Shown in pieces: positions 1 through 8,329 of a stretch of DNA of 19,450 bases. A model generated the notes under the pieces. The model searched no databases. It saw nothing but the letters and a program-made list of their open reading frames with translations, and was not told the origin of the DNA. Every line of letters begins with the position of its first letter. The first letter of the stretch is position 1. The translations under genes were made by a program, and so were the position numbers. This stretch comes from CAYXXN01 sp964469055 (GTDB lineage: Bacteria > Acidobacteriota > Thermoanaerobaculia > Multivoradales > JAHEKO01), in NCBI GenBank assembly GCA_964469055.1, contig CAYXXN010000039.1, positions 1-19,450 of the forward strand, written 5' to 3'.

Positions 1-407
1 ACCGGATCGTTCGCCGGGTCGAGACGCAGCACCAGCGGATCCTCGGCTTCGCGCGGGAGCTGCACGAGATCGAGCTTCTCGCGCACGTCGAGGGAGGCGA
101 AGTCCATGTCGCGCCCCCACTCGAACTCGAGCGTCACCTGCGACAGGCCGGGCCGCGACACCGAGGTGAGGCGCCGCACGCCCGCGACCACGCCCACGAC
201 CTCCTCGATCGGGCGGCTGACCAGGGCCTCCACCTCGGCCGGGGCGGCTCCCGGCAGCCTGGTCTCGACGGTCAGGCTCGGATACGAGAGATCCGGCAGC
301 AGGTTGATCGGCAGCCGGCCGAACGACACCAGCCCGAAGAGGACCACCGCCACGCAGAGCATGGAGATGGTGACTCGACGCTTGAGCGAGAACTCGACGA
401 GCTGCAT
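1..407 (-). CDS. RND efflux pump inner-membrane subunit, N-terminal part (runs off left edge)
   Basis: This is the first ~135 residues of an AcrB/MexB-like (HAE1 family) proton-driven efflux transporter of the inner membrane. The translation begins MQLVEFSLKRRVTISMLCVA, then continues through the first transmembrane helix and the stretch around PINLLPDLSYPSLTVETRLPGAAPAEVE. That stretch is the standard start of the first periplasmic porter domain in this family; family members are usually about 1,000-1,050 residues. The stop lies outside the window. The start ATG at 407 lies 12 bases after the stop of the membrane-fusion gene, so the two form an operon and should encode partners in one tripartite pump. 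The substrate cannot be told from this fragment. No heavy-metal (CzcA) signature is visible in the part present. Confidence 0.93.
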   Translation of the reverse strand, partial: MQLVEFSLKRRVTISMLCVAVVLFGLVSFGRLPINLLPDLSYPSLTVETRLPGAAPAEVEALVSRPIEEVVGVVAGVRRLTSVSRPGLSQVTLEFEWGRDMDFASLDVREKLDLVQLPREAEDPLVLRLDPANDP

Positions 408-419
408 CGCCGTCCCGCC

Positions 420-1637
420 TCAGCCCGCAGCCGGGGCGTCGTCGAGGACGCGGATCGCCTGGCCGTCCTTGAGCCCGCCCTGACCCGCCGTCACGACCTG
501 CTCGCCGGCCGCGATGCCGTCGAGGACCTCGATCCGGCCGCCCTCCTCGAGGCCCAGATGCACGTTGCGCTTGACGGCCTTGTCGTCCTCGACGATGAAG
601 ACGTGGCTCGCCTGCAGCTCGCGGATTACGGCTGCCTTGGGGAGGAGGATGACCGCTTCCCGGGTCTCGCGCACGATGTCGATGGCGACGAAGCTGCCCG
701 AGCGCACCGAGGCCGGGGGATCCACCGCCTCGACGGTGATCTTGACGGTGCCCGTCGCCGTGTCGACGACGGGGCTGATCTGGCGGATGCGACCGGTGAA
801 GCGCACCGACGGGTCGGCATTCAACGTGATTCGCACCTCGCGGCCCTCGTTCAGCGTCACCACGTCGGTCTCGGGCAGGAAGATGCGGGCGATCAGCGGC
901 TCGACGTTGGTGATCTGGAAGAGCTCGTCGCCGGGCCGCACGTGCTGGCCGACCTGGATCATCCGCTCGGTGACGCGCCCACCGAAAGGCGAGCGGAAGG
1001 TGTTCTTCTCGAGCTGCCAGCGCGCTTCCGCGAGCTCCTGGCCGGCCACCTCGTGGTCGGCGCGGAGCTGATCGTGGCTCTCGCGCGAGAGCAGCTCCTT
1101 GGCGAACAGGTCCTCGCCTCGATTCCAAGCGGCGCTGGCGTTGGCGAAGCGCGCCTCGGCCTTGGCGACGGCCATTTGCTCGTCCTCGCGATCGAGCGCC
1201 GCCAGCACCTCGCCGCGGCCCACCGAGTCGCCCTCTTCCACCGCCAGCGAGGTGACCCGCCCCTCGACCTCGGAGACGACGGTCACCTGATCCTCCGCCA
1301 CCAGGTTGGCCGTCGCCGACAAGTAGGCGGAGATCGCGCCGCGCTCGGCCGCCACGACCTCGACCGGGATGGGCGCCTTCTCCTCGCCCTCGCCGTTCTC
1401 GCCGTCGCCTTCGCCAGCGGTCGTCGAGGCCTCATGAGCCTCGCCGTCCTCGCCAGCGCTCGCCGCGCCGTTGGCGTCGCGGGCCGCGAGGTGGAACACG
1501 GCGAAGCCGGCGCCGGCGACGATCAGCAGGCCCAGGGCCAGCGACCACCAGCGCAACCGGCGGCGCCGACGGCTGAGCCCCAGCGCCAGCTCGTCGTCCG
1601 AGCTCGGATCCTCAGCGTGCTTCCTCTCCTCCGTCAT
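420..1637 (-). CDS. RND efflux periplasmic adaptor (membrane-fusion) subunit, HlyD/AcrA-like
   Basis: This 405-residue protein bridges the inner-membrane RND pump to an outer-membrane channel. A short charged N-terminus and an Arg-rich patch precede one membrane anchor (about residues 29-50). A low-complexity Gly/Glu linker follows, then the biotinyl-lipoyl half-motif (VTVVSEVEGRVTSLAVEEGD), a coiled-coil hairpin rich in Ala/Glu, the second lipoyl half (TFRSPFGGRVTERMIQVGQ), a beta-barrel domain and a C-terminal membrane-proximal domain. I chose the ATG at 1637 rather than an upstream in-frame start near 1766. The extra residues are Arg/Pro-rich with no family resemblance, and GAGGG lies about 10 bases before the chosen ATG. 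The gene is transcribed first, followed by the RND gene, and is divergent from the regulator starting at 1787. Confidence 0.93.
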   Translation of the reverse strand: MTEERKHAEDPSSDDELALGLSRRRRRLRWWSLALGLLIVAGAGFAVFHLAARDANGAASAGEDGEAHEASTTAGEGDGENGEGEEKAPIPVEVVAAERGAISAYLSATANLVAEDQVTVVSEVEGRVTSLAVEEGDSVGRGEVLAALDREDEQMAVAKAEARFANASAAWNRGEDLFAKELLSRESHDQLRADHEVAGQELAEARWQLEKNTFRSPFGGRVTERMIQVGQHVRPGDELFQITNVEPLIARIFLPETDVVTLNEGREVRITLNADPSVRFTGRIRQISPVVDTATGTVKITVEAVDPPASVRSGSFVAIDIVRETREAVILLPKAAVIRELQASHVFIVEDDKAVKRNVHLGLEEGGRIEVLDGIAAGEQVVTAGQGGLKDGQAIRVLDDAPAAG

Positions 1638-1786
1638 GGCTCGTCGCCCTCTCGGTTCGGAGCGGCCGGTCGACCGCGTCTCGTCAGCAATACGAGGCCC
1701 CTGGGGCAGTGTTTCACGGCGGTTCCGCGCTGGCGATGGCGCGGCCAGTGATAGCGTTGGCGCCACCTTTCCGGCGACGCGCGGGG
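1638..1786. promoter_or_regulatory. 149-bp divergent intergenic region between efflux operon and AAA+ regulator
   Basis: This non-coding gap separates the efflux operon (leftward) from the bEBP-like regulator (rightward) and must hold both promoters. I see no sigma-54 -24/-12 element (GG-N10-GC with TTGC context) that convinces me. The only candidate for the rightward gene is a weak TAGCGT (TANNNT type) near 1753. The layout is typical of a regulator controlling its divergent neighbour, but that is an inference from position only. Confidence 0.4.
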
Positions 1787-4651
1787 ATGAGCTACTCGCA
1801 GCTTTTGCGGTTCTACCTCCAGGGGCTGCGCCGGTTCACGGGTGCCTCCGCGCTCACCCTCTACGTGCCGGGCTCGCCGAACGGCCCCGGAGCGCTGCTG
1901 GTGCACGAGGGCGAAGCCCCGCCGCTTCCCGAGCTGGCCGGCATGGCCGAGGCCGAGGCCTTCGCGGCACAGGCCCCGCCGCCGCCGCCGGGCGAGCCCC
2001 AGGACGGGCGTGCTCTCGCCGTGCGCAGCGCCGATCGGGAGGGCCGGCTGGTGCGTCTCCCTTCCGCCCCGTCCGCATGGGCGCAGCTCCTGGGTCGCCC
2101 GACCGGTGAGTCGCCCGCGGGAACTTCTCGCCGCCGCGTCGAGCCCACACCGCAGCTCGCCGCCCCCTGCTGGCTCGGGATCCGGCTGCCCCGCGAGACC
2201 TCGGGCGAACGGCTGCTGCTCGATCGGCCCGCCAGCACCTTCCTCCTCGAGCTGGGGAGCCGGCTCGCCGCTCAGACCGTCCAGGTGCGGCAGACGCTGT
2301 TCGATCCGGTCACCGGCCTGCCGGGGCGCATCGGGTTTCAGGCCCTGCTCCGCGAGCAGCTCGAGCAAGCTCACCTCTCCGGCCACCCCCTGTCGTTACT
2401 GCTACTCAACCCGACCGACTTCTCGGCGGTCAACGAGCGCCACGGTCCGCGACAGGGCGATCGAGTGCTTGCCGAGCTCGCCGCCCTGCTCCTCGCGCAG
2501 CTGCGGGTCGGTGACGGCGTGTCGCGCTTCGGCGGCGCCATCTTCGCCGTCGTGCTGCCCGACACGGTGATCAACCGCGCTCGGCAGGTGGCGCAACGGC
2601 TGCTGGCGGCGGTCGCGCACCACGGTTTCCTCGACGGCGCCGTCGCCCTCGAGCTGCGAGCTGGCATCGCCGTCGCCGCCGCGGGCGCCGAGGTCCGCGA
2701 ACGGCCCCTCGACCTCGTGCGACGAGCCGACGAGGCGCTGCGGGCGGCCAAGCTCGCCGGCGGCCCCCCGGTGGCGGTGGCCGGAGGCGATTCGGCCGCC
2801 GGCGAGCCGGAGGCCGGCATGCTCGCCACCGGTGACCTGGCGCGGGACTACCGCAACATGGCGGTGCTGCGGGAAGCCGTCCGCATCACCAGCAGCAGCG
2901 CCGACTTCGAGGAGGTCCTGAGCGACGTTTTCGACCGGCTCTTCTCCGCCTTGCGGCCCGAGGAGCTGGTGTTCTTCGAGCGCCGGCGGGACGGTGGGTC
3001 GGGGGTGTTGTGGGCGCTGCGGCGCGACCCGGAGCGGGGCCGCACCCGCGTCCGCGAAGTGGCGCTCGGGGCGGCCGCTGCCGCCATCGTCGAGTCCGCC
3101 ATGGCCACCGGCCAGGTACGGCAGGCGGCTTGGGGCGAGGTCGGCGGTGGCCCGCCGAGCCACTTGGCATGGGCCCTGCCGGTCGCTCACGGGCGCCGGG
3201 TGTGGGGCGCGCTCTTCCTCGCCGGTCCGACCGAGTCGCTCGAAGTCGGGCCGGAGGACCTGATCTTTCTCGAGGCCTTCGCCTCCCAGCTCGGTATCGC
3301 CATGGACCGGGCGCAGAGCAAGGCCCAACAGGAGCGCCGGCGGGCCGACGACGCGCGCCGCTTTCGCAGCCAGATCCTGGAGCTCCAACGGGCCGTGGAT
3401 CGGGCCCACCTGCTCTATCGATCGCCCGCCATAGAGAGCATCGTGGCGCAGGCCGAGCGCCTGGCGGTGACCGACGCCACCGTGTTGATCACTGGCGAAT
3501 CGGGAACCGGTAAGTCGCTCTTGGCTCGTTTCCTCCACGAACACTCGCCGCGCCGCGATCGAGGCTTGACGGCCTTCGACTGCCGTTCGGTGCCAGTGGC
3601 CCGTGCCGAGGAGGAGCTGTTCGGCGGCTCGGGGCTTCTGCGACCAGCGGTCGGCCTCATTGCAGAGGCGGACTTGGGCACCTTGTATCTGGCGCACGTG
3701 GACGCCCTGCCCGACGCCACCCAAGCCCGGCTGATGTCCTTCCTGCGCGACCCGCGGTGGCCCGTGGCGCCTAACCAGGAGCCCCGCAGGCTCGACGTGC
3801 GGCTGCTGGCTTCCACCGGACCCGACCCCGCGGCGGCGGCAGCGGCCGGCCGTCTGCGCGGTGACCTGTTGGGCCGCCTGGGCCTCCAGCGCCTGGCGGT
3901 GCCGACGCTGCGGGAACGACCCGAGGACATCGAGCTCTTGGCCGAGCACTTCCTCACCATCTTCAGCCGGCAGTATGGCGGGGCGGACCTCAAGCTCTCC
4001 GCCGGCGCTCGGCGAGCTCTCGCGAGCCACGGCTGGCCAGGCAACGTCCGCGAGCTTCGCAACCGTGTCCTCCAGGCGGTGCTCGTGGCGACGAGCCCGA
4101 ATCTCGAGGCCGAGGCCTTCGGTCTCGAGCCGGCCGGAGATGCTGCAGCGGCCCGCCGCCGAGCCCCCCGGCAGGCACCGCCCCTGCAGCGCACCTTGAA
4201 GAGGCTGCGCCAGGAAGTCCGTCAGCAGCTGGTGGCTGTCGGCGATCGCTCGGGCGTGCTGCCCCTCGGCCGCTGGCTGGGCGACGACCTGTTGTTGGAG
4301 GTGGACGTGCTCGTCGGTGGCGTGGCACGCCGCGGCGCCGTGGCGGCGGGCCTGCCGGAGACGACCTACCGACGCCGCCTGGCCAAGGCCCGCTCGCAGG
4401 CCGCCTCCGGGTTGGCGCCGCGGACGGCGGACTGGCACCGAGTGCGGGAGATCTTGCAGCGCCTGGTGCGCGCCCCCGACGCGGCCGGCGTGGCAGTGCT
4501 CGATCTCGGCGAGGAGGTGCTCCTCGCCGAGATCCTGCGCCTTCACCCGCGCGATTCCGTGCGCGGCGCTGGACTCCTCGGCGTCACGGTGCCCACCCTC
4601 CGGCGGCGCGTGGCGAGCCGCTCACGGCGCGCCAACGCGGAGCCGGGATGA
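1787..4651 (+). CDS. Sigma-54-activator-like regulator with degenerate GGDEF, GAF and AAA+ domains and two Fis-type HTHs
   Basis: This 954-residue cytoplasmic regulator starts at the ATG at 1787 (MSYSQLLRFYLQG; GCGGGG just upstream). An upstream in-frame start would add 26 unsupported residues. Domains in order: an uncharacterised N-terminal region; a diguanylate-cyclase fold (about 170-320) in which the signature is GGAIF (249-253) instead of GGDEF, so it is probably inactive; a GAF-like region (about 360-520); an AAA+ domain (about 542-770) with intact Walker A GESGTGKS (570-577) and a usable sensor/Arg-finger region (LRERPEDI); and a C-terminal tail. The tail contains two helix-turn-helix-like stretches (about 849-868 and 925-947). 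The GAFTGA loop that contacts sigma-54 is absent, and Walker B reads GTLYLAHV, with A636/H637 where Asp-Glu is expected. It is therefore unlikely to be a classical sigma-54 activator. Alternatives are a nucleotide-binding repressor or activator of sigma-70 promoters. Divergent from an efflux operon. Confidence 0.85.
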   Translation: MSYSQLLRFYLQGLRRFTGASALTLYVPGSPNGPGALLVHEGEAPPLPELAGMAEAEAFAAQAPPPPPGEPQDGRALAVRSADREGRLVRLPSAPSAWAQLLGRPTGESPAGTSRRRVEPTPQLAAPCWLGIRLPRETSGERLLLDRPASTFLLELGSRLAAQTVQVRQTLFDPVTGLPGRIGFQALLREQLEQAHLSGHPLSLLLLNPTDFSAVNERHGPRQGDRVLAELAALLLAQLRVGDGVSRFGGAIFAVVLPDTVINRARQVAQRLLAAVAHHGFLDGAVALELRAGIAVAAAGAEVRERPLDLVRRADEALRAAKLAGGPPVAVAGGDSAAGEPEAGMLATGDLARDYRNMAVLREAVRITSSSADFEEVLSDVFDRLFSALRPEELVFFERRRDGGSGVLWALRRDPERGRTRVREVALGAAAAAIVESAMATGQVRQAAWGEVGGGPPSHLAWALPVAHGRRVWGALFLAGPTESLEVGPEDLIFLEAFASQLGIAMDRAQSKAQQERRRADDARRFRSQILELQRAVDRAHLLYRSPAIESIVAQAERLAVTDATVLITGESGTGKSLLARFLHEHSPRRDRGLTAFDCRSVPVARAEEELFGGSGLLRPAVGLIAEADLGTLYLAHVDALPDATQARLMSFLRDPRWPVAPNQEPRRLDVRLLASTGPDPAAAAAAGRLRGDLLGRLGLQRLAVPTLRERPEDIELLAEHFLTIFSRQYGGADLKLSAGARRALASHGWPGNVRELRNRVLQAVLVATSPNLEAEAFGLEPAGDAAAARRRAPRQAPPLQRTLKRLRQEVRQQLVAVGDRSGVLPLGRWLGDDLLLEVDVLVGGVARRGAVAAGLPETTYRRRLAKARSQAASGLAPRTADWHRVREILQRLVRAPDAAGVAVLDLGEEVLLAEILRLHPRDSVRGAGLLGVTVPTLRRRVASRSRRANAEPG

Positions 4652-4673
4652 GCCGCTCCCGTTCGAGGGCGGC
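4652..4673. terminator. Imperfect hairpin between convergent genes
   Basis: The 23-base gap between the regulator stop (4651) and the small-peptide stop (4675) can fold. GCCG (4652-4655) pairs with CGGC (4670-4673) and CCC (4658-4660) with GGG (4667-4669), with a two-base CT bulge and a six-base loop. There is no T-tract on either side, so an intrinsic bidirectional terminator is possible but not established. Confidence 0.3.
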
Positions 4674-4674
4674 G

Positions 4675-4818
4675 TCAGATACGCGGGTTGCAGTGCTCGC
4701 CCGGGTTGCCGTCGCAGCGCCACTCGTCGTTGCTGTCCGAGGTGCCGCCGCCGCCGGAGCTCGGGGTGCGAGCCATCGGCGCGATGGTGAGCAACAGGGC
4801 CAAAAGTACGCGGAACAT
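4675..4818 (-). CDS. 47-residue predicted secreted peptide with two cysteines, unknown function
   Basis: I do not recognise this gene. It encodes 47 residues: a hydrophobic Sec-type signal-like start (MFRVLLALLLTIAPMA), a flexible Ser/Gly segment (SSGGGG) and an acidic tail ending DEWRCDGNPGEHCNPRI with Cys35 and Cys43. Support that it is real: a strong AGGAG Shine-Dalgarno at 4829-4825, six bases before the ATG; a coherent signal peptide; and a clean fit into the gap between two convincing genes. After cleavage about 30 residues would remain in the periplasm or outside the cell, possibly with one disulfide. It is convergent with the AAA+ regulator and divergent from the sensor diguanylate cyclase. 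A candidate promoter lies about 140 bases upstream. It could be a peptide signal, a small envelope factor or a bacteriocin-like product; the sequence does not decide. Confidence 0.6.
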   Translation of the reverse strand: MFRVLLALLLTIAPMARTPSSGGGGTSDSNDEWRCDGNPGEHCNPRI

Positions 4819-4956
4819 GCTGTTCTCCTCTCAACTCGCTGGTTGGCGAGGGCGGGCCGGCCCACGGGCCCGACGCACAATCCGAGGCGGAAAACAGAGA
4901 CTCCGCATGGGCCCCGACCGGCTCCCCGACGCCTCGGACTGCCCACGCTTCCGCCG

Positions 4957-4984
4957 ATGGTACTGTTAAGTAGCGATTTGTCTA
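4957..4984 (-). promoter_or_regulatory. Candidate sigma-70-type promoter for the 47-aa peptide gene
   Basis: On the minus strand TAGACA (4984-4979) and TACCAT (4962-4957) are separated by 16 bases, each a 4-5/6 match to -35 and -10 consensus. They sit in a locally AT-richer pocket of an otherwise GC-rich intergenic region (4819-4988). The implied leader would be roughly 130 bases. The same pocket (TACTGTTAAGTA) may also hold the rightward promoter of the sensor gene at 4989. Confidence 0.3.
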
Positions 4985-4988
4985 GGGG

Positions 4989-7900
4989 ATGCGTCACACC
5001 GGGAGCCTGGGGCTGAACCGCCCGACGAAACGGCCCGACCGTGCCGCTGCAGGCCACGCCTGGCTGGTGCTGCTGGCGGCCGCGGCGGCGGCCTTGCCCG
5101 CCGTGCCCGGCGGGGCTCAAGAGGGCCGTGCCAGCACCCTGCGCTTTCAACAGATCTCCTCCGAGCAACTCGACACGACGATCCTCTGCCTGCTGCAGGA
5201 TCGCCGCGGCTTCCTCTGGCTGGGCACGGGGCAAGGGCTGAGCCGCTACGACGGCTACGGCTTCGAGGTCCTCACGGCGGAAGGGGCGGGACTCGCCGAC
5301 GACGAGGTGCTCGACCTGGCCGAAGACCGGTACGGCCGGCTGTGGGTGGCGACCCGGAGTGGTCTCCACCGCTGGCAGCCGGAGCGGGAGGCCCTCGAGC
5401 CGGTGCCGGTCGGCGCGGCCGCGCCGGGCGCTTCTCCCGGCTCGGAGATCCACGAGCTGCTGGTCGACGGCGATACGCTGTGGATCGGCACCGGCGCCTC
5501 GGGTCTGGTGCGCGCCACCCTGGCTGCCGACGGCGGGGTCAGCTTCATGCCGGGCCCGGCGCCGCTGGCGCCCGCCGACCGGGTGGAAGCCCTGCATCGC
5601 GATCGTCGAGGTCGGATCTGGGTGGGCACGGCGCTGGCAGGTCTGGCCCGGCTCGAGCGGGGTGCCGACCATCTGGTCGCCGTGCCTCTCGACGCGCCCG
5701 GTGAAGGGGCAACCGCCGTCGCCGTCACCGCCCTCGCCGAGGACGCCCAGGGCCGGCTGTGGGTCGGCACGCACGACCACGGCCTCTACCGTCTCGACGC
5801 GAGCGGTCGGCCGGACCTGCACCTGCGACACCAACCCGGGGACCTCCAGACTCTCGCCTCGGACCGCGTCCGTAGCTTGTGGAGCGACGAGGACGGGCTC
5901 CTGTGGGTGGCGACGGATCGCGGCCTCAACCTGCGGCATGCCGACGGCGGCCTGCAGTGGGTGGGGTACGACCCCCAGGATCCCAACAGCTTGAGCGACG
6001 ACTCGTTGTTGGCGCTCTACCAGGATCGCGCCGGCGTGCTCTGGGTCGGCACGTCCAGCGCGGGCCTCAACAAGCTGGCCGGGCGCCCGAGCCCGTTCGA
6101 GCAGCTGCGGGAGAACCCCGCCGATCCCGGAAGCCTGGCCTCCAACCGGGTCACTGCGATCGCCGAAGACCGCGCCGGCACCCTGTGGGTGGGCACCTTC
6201 GACGCCGGCTTGAACTGGCGAGACCCGGTCAGCGGACGCTTCTCGTCGCTGCGGCCGACCGAGGGCCGGGAGGACATCCTGCCCGACCCGCGCGTCATGT
6301 CGCTCGCCGTCGACCGCGAAGACCGCCTCTGGGTGGGGACCCTGGCGGGCGGGCTCACGCGCGTGGACCACGAGACCGGCGAGGTCGCCAGTTTCCGCCA
6401 CGATCCAGGGGACCCGCGCAGCCTGAGCTACGACGGCGTGACGGCCATCCTCGAGGACCCCTCCGGGGATCTGTGGGTTGGCACCTATCGCGGCGGCCTC
6501 AACCGCTTCGAGCACCACACTTCGGTTTTCAGGCGCTACCCCGGGGGCACCGGCGGGCTGTCGAGTCCGCAGGTGCGGGCCCTGGCGCTGGAGTCCGCCG
6601 ACGAACTTTGGGTGGGGACCGGCGACGCCGGCCTCGATCTGCTGGCGCCGGCCAGTGGCGATGTGCTGAGCTTCCGACACGATCCGACCTCGCCCTCGTC
6701 GCTGCGCTCCGACGCCGTCCTGTCCCTCTTGCTGGCCGCGGACGGCACGCTGTGGATCGGCACGACGGAGGGGCTGGAGGGCTGGCCGGCCGGGGAGCGC
6801 GCGGCGCGGCGGCCCGCCTTCCGGCACTACGACGAGGTGGAGGGGCTGCTGGGCTCCCCCGTCTGGGGGATCCTCGAAGACGCGCGCGGCAGTCTCTGGC
6901 TGTCGACCAACCGGGGCCTCTCCCGCTTCGATCCCCGCACCAAGACTTTCACCAACTTCGGCCGCAGCCACGGCCTGCCCCGCGAGGGCTTCAAGTTCGG
7001 GGCCTACCTCGAGGGAGCCGACGGCACCCTCTACTTCGGCAGCAACTCGGGAGTGACGGCCTTCGATCCCACCCGCTTCGCGCCCGATCTCCATCGCCCG
7101 GCGGTCGTCGTGACCCAGGTCTTCAGAGACAACCAGCCGCACGCCCTGTCGGCGATTCCCGGTCGACAGCCGCGTGTGGAGCTGGACTACCGGACGAACG
7201 TCATCGCCTTCGACCTCGCCGTGCTCGACTTCCTGGCGCCCGAGCTCAACCGCTTCGAGCACAAGCTCGAGGGCTTCGATCCCGACTGGACCGACCTCTC
7301 CGAAGGGCGGCGCGCGACCTACACCAACCTGCCGGCCGGCGAATACACCCTGTGGGTGCGCGGCGCGAACAGCGAGGGCGTCTGGAGCAGCGCCGAGCCG
7401 GCGCTGCATCTGACGGTGCAAGCGCCACCCTGGGGCACCTGGTGGGCCTACGCCCTATACGGCTTGACCGCGGCAGGTGTCCTCCTGCTCTACTCGCACC
7501 AGCAGACCCGCAAGCTCCAGCGCGAAGCCGAGTACGCCCGCCGTCTCGAGCTCGAGGTCCAGGCGCGCACCCACGCGCTCGAGGAGCAGAACGAGCGGCT
7601 GCAGTACGCCAACCGGCTGCTCGAGATCGCCAGCGTCACGGACTCGCTCACCGGGGTTCACAACCGACGCTTCCTCTTGACCAGCGTCGAGCGGGACATC
7701 GCGCAGATCGATCGTCTCCACTCGGACGCCGGGGCCCGCGGCGAGACCGAGCCCGCGGTCTTCCTGTTCCTCATCTGCGATCTCGACGGCTTCAAGGAGA
7801 TCAACGACCGGCACGGCCACTCGGCCGGCGACGTGGTCCTGTTCCAGATTCGCGACCTGTTGAGCCGGGCGTGCCGGAGCTCGGACACCCTCGTGCGCTG

Positions 7901-8315
7901 GGGCGGCGACGAGTTCATGATCGTCGGTCGCAGCGCCTCGCGCGAGCACATCGAGGTGCTCGCCGAGCGCATCCGCAGCTCGGTCTCCAATCATCTCTTC
8001 GACATCGGTATCGCCCAGGCGGTGCACCTCACTTGCTCCATCGGCTTCGCCGCCTATCCGTTCGTCGGCTCGCAGCCCCGCCTCTACAGCTGGGAGGACG
8101 TCGTCGAGCTCGCCGACCGAGCCCTGTTCCTGGCCAAGCGGCGAGGGCCCGACATGTGGGTGGGAGTCTTCGGCACCGAGCGCACGCCGGAGACCCCCTT
8201 CGAGGACTTCCTCGCCCTGGTGAGCGACCGGCCCGAGCTGCTCGCGGCCGAGGGCAGCATCGTCGTGCGCTCTTCGCCGTCCCTCGCCGAGGCGTCACTG
8301 CGCACCGGAACCTGA
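4989..8315 (+). CDS. Membrane diguanylate cyclase with periplasmic two-propeller sensor (14 blades), Y_Y_Y domain and GGDEF
   Basis: This 1,108-residue inner-membrane sensor has the layout of hybrid two-component sensors such as Bacteroidetes HTCS proteins, but with a c-di-GMP synthase as output. An N-terminal signal/anchor (about residues 24-44) leads to a periplasmic region with fourteen repeats of a Trp-[VIL]-[GA]-Thr-x-GL blade signature (first FLWLGTGQGLSRYD, last LYFGSNSGVTAFD). This suits two seven-bladed ligand-sensing propellers. A Y_Y_Y-type beta-sandwich (ending YTNLPAGEYTLWVRG), one transmembrane helix (about 815-838) and a short coiled coil follow. The C-terminal GGDEF domain has an intact GGDEF at 972-976 and an RSSD inhibitory site at 963-966, so it is predicted active and feedback-inhibited by c-di-GMP. 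The ligand is unknown; related propellers bind polysaccharide fragments. It is followed 14 bases later by a GGDEF-EAL gene. Confidence 0.93.
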   Translation: MRHTGSLGLNRPTKRPDRAAAGHAWLVLLAAAAAALPAVPGGAQEGRASTLRFQQISSEQLDTTILCLLQDRRGFLWLGTGQGLSRYDGYGFEVLTAEGAGLADDEVLDLAEDRYGRLWVATRSGLHRWQPEREALEPVPVGAAAPGASPGSEIHELLVDGDTLWIGTGASGLVRATLAADGGVSFMPGPAPLAPADRVEALHRDRRGRIWVGTALAGLARLERGADHLVAVPLDAPGEGATAVAVTALAEDAQGRLWVGTHDHGLYRLDASGRPDLHLRHQPGDLQTLASDRVRSLWSDEDGLLWVATDRGLNLRHADGGLQWVGYDPQDPNSLSDDSLLALYQDRAGVLWVGTSSAGLNKLAGRPSPFEQLRENPADPGSLASNRVTAIAEDRAGTLWVGTFDAGLNWRDPVSGRFSSLRPTEGREDILPDPRVMSLAVDREDRLWVGTLAGGLTRVDHETGEVASFRHDPGDPRSLSYDGVTAILEDPSGDLWVGTYRGGLNRFEHHTSVFRRYPGGTGGLSSPQVRALALESADELWVGTGDAGLDLLAPASGDVLSFRHDPTSPSSLRSDAVLSLLLAADGTLWIGTTEGLEGWPAGERAARRPAFRHYDEVEGLLGSPVWGILEDARGSLWLSTNRGLSRFDPRTKTFTNFGRSHGLPREGFKFGAYLEGADGTLYFGSNSGVTAFDPTRFAPDLHRPAVVVTQVFRDNQPHALSAIPGRQPRVELDYRTNVIAFDLAVLDFLAPELNRFEHKLEGFDPDWTDLSEGRRATYTNLPAGEYTLWVRGANSEGVWSSAEPALHLTVQAPPWGTWWAYALYGLTAAGVLLLYSHQQTRKLQREAEYARRLELEVQARTHALEEQNERLQYANRLLEIASVTDSLTGVHNRRFLLTSVERDIAQIDRLHSDAGARGETEPAVFLFLICDLDGFKEINDRHGHSAGDVVLFQIRDLLSRACRSSDTLVRWGGDEFMIVGRSASREHIEVLAERIRSSVSNHLFDIGIAQAVHLTCSIGFAAYPFVGSQPRLYSWEDVVELADRALFLAKRRGPDMWVGVFGTERTPETPFEDFLALVSDRPELLAAEGSIVVRSSPSLAEASLRTGT

Positions 8316-8329
8316 ACCTGGAGACCGCG

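Noticed and set aside
558..1751. 397-codon plus-strand frame over the membrane-fusion gene
   Set aside because: The opposite strand encodes an unambiguous adaptor protein with both lipoyl halves; this frame has an Asp/Arg/Leu-rich composition typical of a shadow.
1638..1786. Sigma-54 promoter between the efflux operon and the bEBP-like regulator
   Set aside because: I looked for a GG-N10-GC element in both directions and found nothing convincing; the regulator also lacks the sigma-54 contact loop.
2402..4546. 714-codon open frame on the minus strand opposite the AAA+ regulator
   Set aside because: It is a GC-rich antisense shadow: His/Gln/Gly/Arg-rich, no domain, no plausible start signal, and fully inside a gene with clear motifs on the other strand.
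4840..4885. GGGCCGGCCC/GGGCCC inverted repeats in the intergenic region
   Set aside because: Short GC-only palindromes are expected by chance at this base composition and do not align with a promoter or a gene end.
4584..7421. 945-codon open frame on the minus strand opposite the sensor cyclase
   Set aside because: The translation is Gly/Arg/Glu-rich without any family motif, and it mirrors the codon periodicity of the propeller gene on the other strand. It also runs through the convincing 47-aa peptide gene in another frame.
5879..8329. Long upstream in-frame extension of the GGDEF-EAL protein
   Set aside because: The frame is open far upstream, but that part is Arg/Pro/Gly-rich junk overlapping the propeller gene. 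The ATG at 8330 has a good ribosome-binding site and starts the recognisable domain.
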